Shown here in pieces: positions 1-6,380 of a stretch of 7,859 bases of DNA. The notes beneath the pieces are model-generated. The model worked only from the letters and a program-made list of their open reading frames with translations. It had not been told where the DNA came from and ran no database searches. Every line of letters begins with the position of its first letter. The stretch's first letter is position 1. Both the position numbers and the translations under genes were made by a program. This stretch comes from DATKCN01 sp035513175 (lineage in GTDB: Bacteria > Chloroflexota > Chloroflexia > Thermomicrobiales > CFX8): contig DATKCN010000246.1 in assembly GCA_035513175.1 (NCBI GenBank), positions 1 to 7,859 of the forward strand. Reading direction: 5' to 3'.

Positions 1-104
1 TTGGTAACGACGGATCCATGGGTAGTGAATGCCAGTTGAGCATCGCCGGGGACAACGCCGGCAACGATGTCTCCGCTCATATGTTCCGGCGACGTAGATA
101 CCAT
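1..104 (-). CDS. Probable 5' end of an unrecognised gene (truncated by window edge)
   Basis: A minus-strand frame opens with ATG at 104-102 and stays open for 34 codons to the window edge. It begins MVSTSPEHMSGDIVAGVV and continues with a hydrophobic, valine-rich stretch. A G-rich element reading GGTGGGGGG (108-116 on the complement) lies 3 bases upstream of the ATG, and a similar G-rich element precedes the PIG-L gene in this window. The wobble-position GC of the visible codons is only moderate, and the antisense frame is also open over this stretch (to a stop at 141), so coding is not certain. I recognise no family. It would be transcribed in the same direction as the lipid kinase, 147 bases beyond that gene's stop, and may be a further member of the cluster. 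Confidence 0.4.
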   Translation of the reverse strand, partial: MVSTSPEHMSGDIVAGVVPGDAQLAFTTHGSVVT

Positions 105-251
105 GATCCCCCCACCCGGTGCGCGTCATCGACACTTGAACCGTGAGCGCGGCAGTGATCGCCTGCGCCCGACAGTAGTCCTCCAACGGTGACACAGTTG
201 TCGGCGCCGCAGCGAGGCCGCGTTCATGTGGCGCACGTCTATTACTATGGC

Positions 252-1265
252 CTACGGACGCGCATCAGCGCAACCACTCATCGCTTCCAGCGCCGCCGTC
301 CCGACGACGCGCAACACACGCGGAACCATGGTGACCGACAGGGGAGCGCGCCCGACCTGCTCGCCATCCAGCTCTACCAGCATGCCGGATGTCGAGCGCA
401 GCGACACGGTCCCCGCGGTCGCGTGCGTCACGCCCGGCTGCCCGACATGCCGCCCCCGGTAGACGCGAGGTAGCAGCGATGTCAGCAGCGCCCGTTTCCC
501 CACGTCCTGCAGAATGAAGACGTCGATCATCCCGTCGCACAGGGACGCGTCTGGCGCGACGCGCATGCCCCCCGCGAAGTAACGTCCATTCGCGAACACC
601 ACCATGCCGACCCTGCCCTCATACGCCAGCTCTCCGTCGATGTCGATCGAGGCCTCCCACGCCGTGTGACCGGCGATCGTGCTGACCGCCGCGCGCAGGT
701 ACGTAATCAGCCCTCCCAGCCGCTTCGACGATGCGTTGATGCGAGCGGCAACAGTCGCGCCCAGTCCCGCGTCGGCCACGTTGACGAAATACCGGGCTTC
801 GAGATGTCCGGTGCGCGGTTCGATATAGTGCACGCGCCCGACGTCGATCAACGTCATGACGCCGCCTGCCAGCGCCTGTATCGTCGTGTTCAGGTCGCGC
901 GTGCCGAGCGAACGGACCAGGTCCTTTCCAGTGCCGCAGGCGATGATCGCCAGCTTCAGGTCCGGGTTGACAGCACGATCATCGACGATCAGCCCGTTGA
1001 CAACCTCGTTGACCGTGCCGTCTCCGCCAACGCACACAATCGTCGATGCTCCGTGCTCCGCCAGGGACGTCGCGAGCCGCGTCGCGTCTCCCGGCGCTGC
1101 CGTCTGATGCGCCCGCACAACGTAGCCACGCGCTTCGAGAGTCCGCGCGAAGCCGGGCCAGAGGCGACCCGCGCGACCGCTGCCCGCCGCGGGATTGATG
1201 ATGACGTCGAGGGCCTGCGCGCCAGGCTCGCGGGGCGTCTCGCTGCGTGGCAGGTCCGCTATCAC
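252..1265 (-). CDS. Diacylglycerol/lipid kinase, YegS/LCB5 (DAGK catalytic) family
   Basis: A 337-residue protein, slightly longer than the roughly 300 usual for bacterial lipid kinases. Family members transfer phosphate from ATP to the hydroxyl of a lipid such as diacylglycerol, at the cytoplasmic face of the membrane. An N-terminal NPAAGSGRAG (residues 24-33) and the nucleotide-binding GGDGTVNEVVNG (80-91) identify the DAGK catalytic fold. The next conserved block reads CGTGKDLVRS (from 110), with Lys where the family usually has Asn (GTGND). The C-terminal half carries the typical GGMRVAPDASLCDGMIDV and a final DGE...P block. No signal peptide or membrane helix is seen. The first 18 residues precede conserved sequence. 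The start is GTG at 1265 with a GGGAAGA element about 7 bases upstream. It is the last confidently assigned gene of the minus-strand cluster. It lies 102 bases behind the glycosyltransferase, and that gap has its own candidate -10 box. Substrate specificity cannot be read from the sequence. Confidence 0.9.
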   Translation of the reverse strand: MIADLPRSETPREPGAQALDVIINPAAGSGRAGRLWPGFARTLEARGYVVRAHQTAAPGDATRLATSLAEHGASTIVCVGGDGTVNEVVNGLIVDDRAVNPDLKLAIIACGTGKDLVRSLGTRDLNTTIQALAGGVMTLIDVGRVHYIEPRTGHLEARYFVNVADAGLGATVAARINASSKRLGGLITYLRAAVSTIAGHTAWEASIDIDGELAYEGRVGMVVFANGRYFAGGMRVAPDASLCDGMIDVFILQDVGKRALLTSLLPRVYRGRHVGQPGVTHATAGTVSLRSTSGMLVELDGEQVGRAPLSVTMVPRVLRVVGTAALEAMSGCADARP

Positions 1266-1353
1266 GACGCTGTCTTCCCGTTCTGTCAGGGCTGCGGCAG
1301 GGGCGGCGTCCGTTCACCGTGCTGCTGGCGGGTTGCTCGCGGTCTCATCGATG

Positions 1354-1372
1354 CCGGCAGTATAGCGTCACG
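1354..1372 (-). promoter_or_regulatory. Candidate promoter core for the lipid kinase gene (TATACT)
   Basis: On the complement this reads CGTGACGCTATACTGCCGG, with the -10 hexamer TATACT at 1364-1359. It overlaps the stop codon of the glycosyltransferase and would give a leader of about 85-90 bases before the kinase GTG at 1265. No convincing -35 hexamer is present at 16-18 bases. The main support is that 18 of its 19 bases recur at 7724-7742 in front of another gene, where a good -35 exists. The kinase may therefore be transcribed both from the operon and from its own promoter. Confidence 0.4.
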
Positions 1373-2444
1373 TCCCCGCGTGCGCGATATACACGCCGGC
1401 CGTCGCGTCCGCGGACCGCCGCCACGTAAACACTCGCGCGCGCTCCCGCCCGCTGGCGGCCATCTGGGACCACAGCGCGGCGTCCGAGAGCACGCGCCGA
1501 ATGGCGTCGCTCCATGCGTCGGCGCGCGCGTCGGCGACGTTCAGTGAGGCCGCGCCCGTCAGCTCCTTCAGCGCGCCCCCGCCAGACGAGATCACCGGAG
1601 TTCCAGCCGCCATCGCTTCCAGCGCCGCGAGGCCGAATCCTTCAGCGCGGCTTGGTATCACGACGGCAGCCGCGCCCCGGTACAGCGCTCTTAGCCGCTC
1701 GTCGTCAACCGACGACAGCCACGTGACACCCGTCGTGTTTCGCAGTCGCTGTTGCGCCCGTTCGGTGTTCCAGCCCGCCTGGCCGGCAATGACGAGCGAA
1801 ACCTCGCTTCGCAGATCGGCGATGGCGTCGAGCATCACATCGTACTGTTTCCGTGGCTCGACCGTGCCCACCGCCAGCACGAAGTCGCCGCGCTGCCCGC
1901 GCTCGACGACCGGCTGCGCGAGGAGGCCGAGTGACTCGCCGTGCGGGATCACGTGGATCGCGTCGAGCTCAATTCCATACTCGTCGGCCAGCTCGGTCGC
2001 GGTCCATGCCGACGGGGTGATCCACGCGTCGGTCCAGTGCCGGGAACGTTCAAGCCGGCGGTAATACGCGAGCGCGTCGGGCGCGAGGTCCTCCGGCCAG
2101 TGCCTGAACGCCAGGTCGTGAACGGTCGCGATGGCGGTAGTCGAGCGCAGCCGTGGCGCGACGAAATCGAGCGCGTGATAAACATCAGTCGTCACCCGTC
2201 GCAGCCTGAGCTCGATCGGCACGGCGATGCGTTCAAGCCGGTGATGCGGCGGCGTCCGCAGGCGCAGCCCGCGCGCGTCGTCAGGCCGGCGCGACCACGA
2301 CCGTAGCGCCAGAATTTCGATGTCGCGTCGTGTGCGCAGCGCCTCATGAAGCTGGGTCCCGTAGCGCGCGATGCCCCCGTGACGATATCCGGCCAGCCGC
2401 AGGTCAAGCGCGACGCTTACCGGCCGCTCAGTATTCGAGGACAA
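1368..2444 (-). CDS. Glycosyltransferase, GT4-type (GT-B fold)
   Basis: A retaining GT-B glycosyltransferase that would move a sugar from a nucleotide-sugar donor to an acceptor at the cytoplasmic side of the membrane. With the start used here it has about 358 residues, a normal length. The N-terminal acceptor domain begins VALDLRLAGYRHGGIARYG, with the glycine-rich turn at residues 23-24. TVHDLAF around 107-113 is typical of this group. The C-terminal donor domain has GTVEPRKQYD (from 193) and the E-x7-E signature EGFGLAALE (E268, E276), with Ala where Pro is common. The frame can extend to a TTG at 2510 or a GTG at 2456, but neither has a good ribosome binding site. TTG at 2444 has GGTGA eight bases upstream and starts just before the conserved domain, so I chose it. 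The gene overlaps the end of the PIG-L gene by at least 17 bases (29 or 83 with the other starts), implying coupled translation. Donor and acceptor are unknown. Confidence 0.88.
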   Translation of the reverse strand: MSSNTERPVSVALDLRLAGYRHGGIARYGTQLHEALRTRRDIEILALRSWSRRPDDARGLRLRTPPHHRLERIAVPIELRLRRVTTDVYHALDFVAPRLRSTTAIATVHDLAFRHWPEDLAPDALAYYRRLERSRHWTDAWITPSAWTATELADEYGIELDAIHVIPHGESLGLLAQPVVERGQRGDFVLAVGTVEPRKQYDVMLDAIADLRSEVSLVIAGQAGWNTERAQQRLRNTTGVTWLSSVDDERLRALYRGAAAVVIPSRAEGFGLAALEAMAAGTPVISSGGGALKELTGAASLNVADARADAWSDAIRRVLSDAALWSQMAASGRERARVFTWRRSADATAGVYIAHAGT

Positions 2445-3177
2445 GTTCCCGCTCACCCCGGCGCGTGAAGTGGAACGCTTCAGCGTATTCGTACGGACTG
2501 CCGTCAGCAACGATTTGTGCAGCCCGGCTCATGCGCTCCGCCAGTCCCGCCGGGTCGGCCACCTGCGTCCGGTGCGCCTGCATCGCGGCAATCTTCCGGT
2601 CGATCGTCGCGGTGATGTCCAGCCGCAGATTCGGCGCGAGGGGCGAAACCAGATAGATGTCGCGCACAGCGTGCGGCTCCAGCCCGTCGGCCAGCAGATC
2701 GGTGAACGCTCGGCGCACCCCCGCCAATGGGAATATCGCTGCCAGCGCGGCCTCCCCGCTGATCCAGTGGTCGGGATGCTGGACGTATCCAGGCAACAGT
2801 CTCTGCCGTGGGTCGAACAGCACGGCCGCCTCAGGCTTGCGCTTGCGAATCTCTCGCACGAGTTGATGGCGCAGCTCCAGCGTGTGGAACAGCTCTCCGT
2901 CGTGGTGGTCGAGAAACACGATGTCCTCGACGCCGAGCAGCTTGCCAGCGGTCCGCTGCTCCTCCTGCCGGCGTCGGATCAGCTCCGCTTCCGGCATGGG
3001 ATCGTCGCCAATGCCCTGCGTGCCCGCGCGTCCGTCAGTCATGATGACGTACGAGACGGAGCATCCGGCGTCGGTCCAGCGCGCGATCGTGCCTCCGGCC
3101 ATGAAGTCCGGGTCATCCGGGTGGGCAAACAGCGCGATTGAGCTCTCCGGAGCGCCGACGATGTCTGCCGCGCTCAC
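2428..3177 (-). CDS. PIG-L/LmbE-family zinc-dependent N-deacetylase
   Basis: A 249-residue protein of the PIG-L (LmbE-like) family, whose characterised members remove acetyl groups from N-acetylglucosamine attached to inositol (MshB, PIG-L), malate (BshB) or other aglycones. The signature AHPDDPDF (residues 18-25) supplies zinc ligands H19 and D22 and the catalytic base D21. The second motif HPDH (134-137) supplies the third zinc ligand, H137. TDGRAG near 47-52 and the RRRQEEQRTAGKLLGV helix are typical of the family. It has no signal peptide. The start GTG at 3177 overlaps the DUF402 stop as GTGA and is preceded by GGGGGGA five bases away, a strong ribosome binding site. The 3' end overlaps the glycosyltransferase gene. 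Deacetylase next to glycosyltransferase suggests both act on one amino-sugar conjugate (inference). A BshB or MshB role is possible but no partner gene for bacillithiol or mycothiol is visible. Confidence 0.9.
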   Translation of the reverse strand: MSAADIVGAPESSIALFAHPDDPDFMAGGTIARWTDAGCSVSYVIMTDGRAGTQGIGDDPMPEAELIRRRQEEQRTAGKLLGVEDIVFLDHHDGELFHTLELRHQLVREIRKRKPEAAVLFDPRQRLLPGYVQHPDHWISGEAALAAIFPLAGVRRAFTDLLADGLEPHAVRDIYLVSPLAPNLRLDITATIDRKIAAMQAHRTQVADPAGLAERMSRAAQIVADGSPYEYAEAFHFTRRGERELVLEY

Positions 3178-3731
3178 GATGTCCCCCCGCCTCGCGGGTC
3201 TCTGCTCCCGGCGCGCCTCTGCGCGGCGCTTTCTGCCGTACAGATCTCGGAAAACGGGTATGCGTGCGTTTCGATCAGCGCCAGCAGCTCGTCGCGCGCG
3301 TTGAGTATCATCGCCTGCAGTTCCGGGTCGGTGTTTGCAATTCCCGACTGCTCCAGCTCGTCTTCATCCAGAACGAAAACCGTCCCGTCCGGAAGCACGA
3401 CCACATCGACGAACAGGTCGTGCCACACGATCTCACTCTCGGAGACTGCCGTCGGGTGCGTCACGTTGCAATACCAGGCCACGAACTCACCACTGGCCCG
3501 GAACGTGGCAAAGGCGTTGAGCGGCCTGTTGAGTGCGAAGTACTCGCGCAGCACATCGCCCGGTTGGAACGCGAAGTGAATGATGTCGACGTGTCCGTGG
3601 ACCCATGGCGCCTCAACGGCGATCCACTCCTCCGGCGACGGAATCTCGACTGCGCTGTATGACGTGGCGACGCTGCCGTCCGGTCGAACCTTGACGACGC
3701 GCCACTCGCGCCCGTCCATCGCCGCGCTCAC
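3174..3731 (-). CDS. DUF402 family protein (FomD/Ntdp-like)
   Basis: A 185-residue protein of the DUF402 family. Characterised relatives are Ntdp-type nucleoside tri/diphosphatases of Gram-positive bacteria and FomD, which hydrolyses a cytidylyl-phosphonate in fosfomycin synthesis; both need divalent metal. Family hallmarks are WYCNVTHP (residues 87-94), HDLFVDVVVLPDGTV (from 104) and LDEDELE (121-127), which carry the acidic metal-binding residues. A polar arginine- and glycine-rich tail after residue 165 is not part of the domain. It starts at GTG 3731, overlapping the stop of the GAF/GGDEF gene as GTGA. An in-frame ATG at 3719 is the alternative start. The stop likewise overlaps the PIG-L start. 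Tight coupling between a sensor-like protein and a deacetylase is unusual company for this family. The exact substrate is unknown; a nucleotide or nucleotide-linked compound is the conservative guess. Confidence 0.8.
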   Translation of the reverse strand: MSAAMDGREWRVVKVRPDGSVATSYSAVEIPSPEEWIAVEAPWVHGHVDIIHFAFQPGDVLREYFALNRPLNAFATFRASGEFVAWYCNVTHPTAVSESEIVWHDLFVDVVVLPDGTVFVLDEDELEQSGIANTDPELQAMILNARDELLALIETHAYPFSEICTAESAAQRRAGSRDPRGGGTS

Positions 3732-4720
3732 GCGCTCTCGGTGGTCCGTCGCTGCCGAGTCTCGTTCTCGATGAGCCGGTGCTCGGCGGCCAGCATGATC
3801 GTCGACACGCGGTCTCCGTCGTCCGGAAACGCCGCGGCGCCAGTAACGACCTGAAACGCAAGCTCCGGATACTCGACACGCAGGCGCTCGATAACCCTCG
3901 ATGAACGGTGCTGCGCCCGAGAGATGACAATATCAGCCTGCGCCGCGTTCGTGTCTGGCAGCAGTATCGCGAAGTCCGAGCGTGAGCGCATCGCGACCAG
4001 GTCGAATACGCGCATCAACCCGGAAAACTCGGCGGCCAGTGCGCGCAGCAGCATGTCCGCCTTGTCGTATCCGAGCGTGCGCTGGACTCCGTCGAAGTCG
4101 AGAATACTGGCGAGCACGACCGTTACCGGCGCGGCTGTTCGCTGGGCGCGGGCAATCTCCTCATCGAACCGTTGCGCCAGGAACCACGACGTATACGCGC
4201 CCGTCGTCAGGTCGGTGACGGACGCCTGCTTGACCGCGTAGTGTTGCTCCGCCACCGCGATAGCCGCCGCGATCTCCAGGGCGATCTCGTCCAGCGCCCG
4301 CTGATCCTCGTCGGTGAACGGCTCCTCTGACCAGTCGAACAGCGCCAGCACCCCGAACGGCTCCGACAGACCCGCCAGCGTCGTCGTCCGCACGTCGAGC
4401 CGCAGGTCTGAGCCGACATCGCCGTACTCGATAATTTCCGCGCGCGCGCGTTCCGCGTCAGGACTGACGCGTGGCGGTATCGGCTCTGTCAACGGCAGCG
4501 TGCTCGTGCGCAGCACCAGGTCGGCGCCGGGCGACGAGCGCACGTACAGCGCGGCGCCGGATGCCCCTGTCTCTTCCACGATCTTCCGCGCGATGCGCTG
4601 CAGAAAGTGATCGCGCTCCAGAATGCCAGAAATCGCCGACGCGATCTCCGCGCGCAGCGCCCATCGCGCCGTGCCCGTTGTCCGTTCGGTTCCTCTTCCA
4701 GTCTCGGATTCGGCACGCAT
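3728..4720 (-). CDS. GAF-domain protein with degenerate (probably inactive) GGDEF domain
   Basis: A 330-residue soluble protein with two domains. Residues about 25-157 form a GAF domain, with the typical terminal block PFGVLALFDWSEEPFTDEDQ followed by a helix. Residues about 165-320 align with a GGDEF (diguanylate cyclase) fold: SVTDLTTGAY at its start, the LDFD strand (207-210), a DFAILLP strand, and FPDDGD (299-304) near the end. The catalytic GGDEF signature is replaced by SRSDF (246-250). The usual FKxIND substrate-binding loop is shortened to VQRT, and the RxxD inhibitory site is not evident. A diguanylate cyclase should need the GG(D/E)EF loop, so the domain probably binds nucleotide or a protein partner without making c-di-GMP (inference). 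The ATG at 4720 has GGGGTG five bases upstream. The gene begins 131 bases after manB and overlaps DUF402 by 4 bases, which suggests a regulatory or sensory role for the cluster. Confidence 0.8.
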   Translation of the reverse strand: MRAESETGRGTERTTGTARWALRAEIASAISGILERDHFLQRIARKIVEETGASGAALYVRSSPGADLVLRTSTLPLTEPIPPRVSPDAERARAEIIEYGDVGSDLRLDVRTTTLAGLSEPFGVLALFDWSEEPFTDEDQRALDEIALEIAAAIAVAEQHYAVKQASVTDLTTGAYTSWFLAQRFDEEIARAQRTAAPVTVVLASILDFDGVQRTLGYDKADMLLRALAAEFSGLMRVFDLVAMRSRSDFAILLPDTNAAQADIVISRAQHRSSRVIERLRVEYPELAFQVVTGAAAFPDDGDRVSTIMLAAEHRLIENETRQRRTTESA

Positions 4721-4769
4721 CGTTGCACCCCGTGGAGAGTCGCTGATTTATCACGCGTTCTAAGCTTCC

Positions 4770-4775
4770 ATCATA
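4770..4775 (-). promoter_or_regulatory. Possible -10 box upstream of the GAF/GGDEF gene
   Basis: The complement reads TATGAT, 5 of 6 to the consensus, about 50 bases before the ATG at 4720 in the 131-base gap after manB. I see no matching -35. A 13-base dyad, CGTTC-GCG-GAACG at 4793-4805, sits just upstream where an operator could act. The gap contains no clear terminator with a T-run, so read-through from manB is also likely. Tentative. Confidence 0.25.
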
Positions 4776-4851
4776 CCCCATGCGTCGCAACACGTTCGCG
4801 GAACGCGGCGTCTTGCCAGCCAGCTTCGGGCATGCAGCGGCAGGTGAGATG

Positions 4852-6210
4852 TCACGAAGTCGCGCGAATCACCGACAGCAGCTCGTTGAGTCGCGTTCGC
4901 AACTCGTCGCCATCATCCGCTTCGACGTTGAGCCTCAGGAGTGGCTGGGTGTTCGACCCCCGCAAATTGAACCACCAGGTCGGATACTCGATCGTTAATC
5001 CGTCGAGCGTGTCGACCTGCCCATCGGCGAATCGTTCTCGAACGCGCTCGATTGTCGCGTCGATGTCCTGCGCCTCGGAGTTGACCTCTCCCGAGCGAAC
5101 CCGCGTGTCCAGTGGCGCGAGATACTCGCTCAGCGACGCTCGCTCGCGCGACAACAGCTCGAGCATCGTCAGGAACGCGATCAGACCGGAATCGGCATAC
5201 CAGTTGTCGCGGAAGTAGAAGTGTCCCGAATGCTCGCCTCCGAAGATCGCGTCGTGTTCGCGCATCAGCGCCTTGATGAACGAATGCCCCACCCGCGACC
5301 GGATCGGCGTTCCGCCCGCCGCTGCGATCGTTTCGGGCACTGTTCGCGAGCAGATCAGGTTGTATACCACTGCCGCGCCGGGGTGCTTGCGCAAGAGAAT
5401 CTGCGACACCATGGCCGTTACCATGTCGCCCCCGACGAACGTGCCGTGTTCGTCGACGACGAACATGCGGTCGGCGTCGCCGTCGAACGCGATGCCGAAA
5501 TCCGCGTTCTCGCGCACGATCGTCGCCTGAAGATCTTTGATGTTCTCCGGCTCGATCGGATTTGCCTCGTGATTCGGAAATGTCCCGTCCAGCTCGAAGT
5601 ACAGCGGGATCAGCTCGCCTGGAATGCGTTCGAACACGCGCGGGATGATCTTGCCGGCCATGCCGTTGCCCGCGTCGACCGCCACTTTGAATGGCCGCAG
5701 CGCCGGAACGTCAATCATCGATAGCGCGTGCTCGACAAATTCGTCGCTCACGTCCCGTGCGTCCAGTCGCCCGCGTCGATTGGCGTCCGGAAAGCTGCCG
5801 GCGATGACCAGATCGCGAATCTCGCCGATGCCCTCGTCCATCGATAGCGGTCGCGCCTGCTCACGACACAGCTTGAAGCCGTTGTACTCGCCGGGATTGT
5901 GTGAGGCGGTAACCATCACCCCGGCCGGATACCCGAACTTGCCTACCGCGAAGTACAGCCCGTCGGTCGAGATCAGACCGATGTCCGTCGCGTCGGCGCC
6001 CTGGTCCCGGATTCCGTCGATCAGCGCGGCTGCCAGCGCGGGTGACGACACCCGCATGTCCCTTCCCACGCACACCCGGTCGGCGTTCAGGAAGTCCACC
6101 AGCGCCCGGCCGATCAGATACGCGATGTCCGGGCTCAGCTCGGAGCCCGCGACGCCGCGGATGTCATATGCCTTGAACAGGGTTGCGAGCTGTTGCCGGT
6201 CGTTCACCAC
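4852..6210 (-). CDS. manB: Phosphomannomutase/phosphoglucomutase (alpha-D-phosphohexomutase)
   Basis: A 452-residue, full-length cytoplasmic phosphohexomutase. The family interconverts hexose 6-phosphate and hexose 1-phosphate, feeding GDP-mannose or UDP-glucose synthesis. All four functional loops are present: the phosphoserine loop TASHNP (101-106, S103), the Mg-binding DGDADR (243-248), the sugar-binding GEHSGH (325-330), and the C-terminal phosphate-binding RGSNTQPLLR (417-426). The last loop has Gln where many members have Glu (SNTEP), though otherwise it matches the bacterial/archaeal ManB type. AYDIRG at 14-19 is the canonical N-terminus. Mannose versus glucose preference cannot be settled from this. 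Two tandem GTG codons, 6210 and 6207, could start it. AGGAGGG at 6214-6220 lies about 4 bases before the first and 7 before the second, so 6207 is equally plausible. It is the first gene of the minus-strand cluster and divergent from the PHP gene. Confidence 0.93.
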   Translation of the reverse strand: MVNDRQQLATLFKAYDIRGVAGSELSPDIAYLIGRALVDFLNADRVCVGRDMRVSSPALAAALIDGIRDQGADATDIGLISTDGLYFAVGKFGYPAGVMVTASHNPGEYNGFKLCREQARPLSMDEGIGEIRDLVIAGSFPDANRRGRLDARDVSDEFVEHALSMIDVPALRPFKVAVDAGNGMAGKIIPRVFERIPGELIPLYFELDGTFPNHEANPIEPENIKDLQATIVRENADFGIAFDGDADRMFVVDEHGTFVGGDMVTAMVSQILLRKHPGAAVVYNLICSRTVPETIAAAGGTPIRSRVGHSFIKALMREHDAIFGGEHSGHFYFRDNWYADSGLIAFLTMLELLSRERASLSEYLAPLDTRVRSGEVNSEAQDIDATIERVRERFADGQVDTLDGLTIEYPTWWFNLRGSNTQPLLRLNVEADDGDELRTRLNELLSVIRATS

Positions 6211-6213
6211 GTT

Positions 6214-6220
6214 CCCTCCT
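6214..6220 (-). promoter_or_regulatory. Strong ribosome binding site of manB
   Basis: The complement reads AGGAGGG, a near-perfect anti-16S match. Its spacing to the tandem GTG GTG favours the second GTG (6207) slightly over the first (6210). Confidence 0.8.
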
Positions 6221-6242
6221 CGCTGGCGCCTGTGATCCAGTC

Positions 6243-6291
6243 GACCGGCGGGTGACGCCGACTGTCGGCGTCGTCGCGCGTGTGGCCGGTC
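6243..6291 (-). other. Nested two-stem hairpin in the manB leader
   Basis: An inner perfect 8-bp inverted repeat GACGCCGA/TCGGCGTC (6254-6261 with 6265-6272, three-base loop) lies inside an outer perfect 7-bp repeat GACCGGC/GCCGGTC (6243-6249 with 6285-6291). It falls between the predicted operon start site (about 6302) and the manB ribosome binding site, leaving that site unpaired. It could be a leader RNA structure or a double-stranded operator. There is no T-run, so an intrinsic terminator in either direction is unlikely. Confidence 0.5.
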
Positions 6292-6308
6292 TCTGGAAGA
6301 TTACCCAC

Positions 6309-6338
6309 TTTATACTCGCCGTATCTCGCTGCGGTCCA
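6309..6338 (-). promoter_or_regulatory. Predicted promoter of the manB-led operon
   Basis: On the complement, TGGACC (6338-6333) and TATAAA (6314-6309) are separated by 18 bases, matching 4/6 and 5/6 of the -35 and -10 consensus. Transcription would start near 6302, giving a leader of about 90 bases that includes the nested hairpin. The same TGGAC-type -35 precedes the right-edge gene. Confidence 0.5.
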
Positions 6339-6380
6339 GGCCGCGCCCGCTGATTGGCAAGCAGTGTGCGCTGTCCAACT

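Noticed and set aside
279..296. 18-base exact match between the kinase 3' end (279-296) and the glycosyltransferase (1611-1628)
   Set aside because: Both copies encode the same short peptide AALEAM in frame within unrelated proteins. In the glycosyltransferase it belongs to the conserved E-x7-E region, so it is best explained by coincidence of codon use and not by a repeat element.
666..1547. Long plus-strand open frame of 293 codons
   Set aside because: It lies antisense to the lipid kinase and glycosyltransferase, crosses both genes and the gap, and its translation is arginine-rich with no family motif. Long antisense frames are expected opposite high-GC genes.
2470..3141. Long plus-strand open frame opposite the PIG-L gene
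   Set aside because: The sense strand has intact PIG-L catalytic motifs; the antisense product has no recognisable domain or ribosome binding site.
2428..3177. Assignment of the deacetylase as BshB or MshB
   Set aside because: The motifs are those of the whole PIG-L family, and no bacillithiol or mycothiol partner gene is visible in the window.
4793..4805. Dyad CGTTC-GCG-GAACG as a terminator for manB
   Set aside because: The stem is only 5 bp and is not followed by a T-run; kept only as a possible operator note.
6243..6291. Known riboswitch in the manB leader
   Set aside because: Two stems are clear, but I see no conserved core of a riboswitch class I know.
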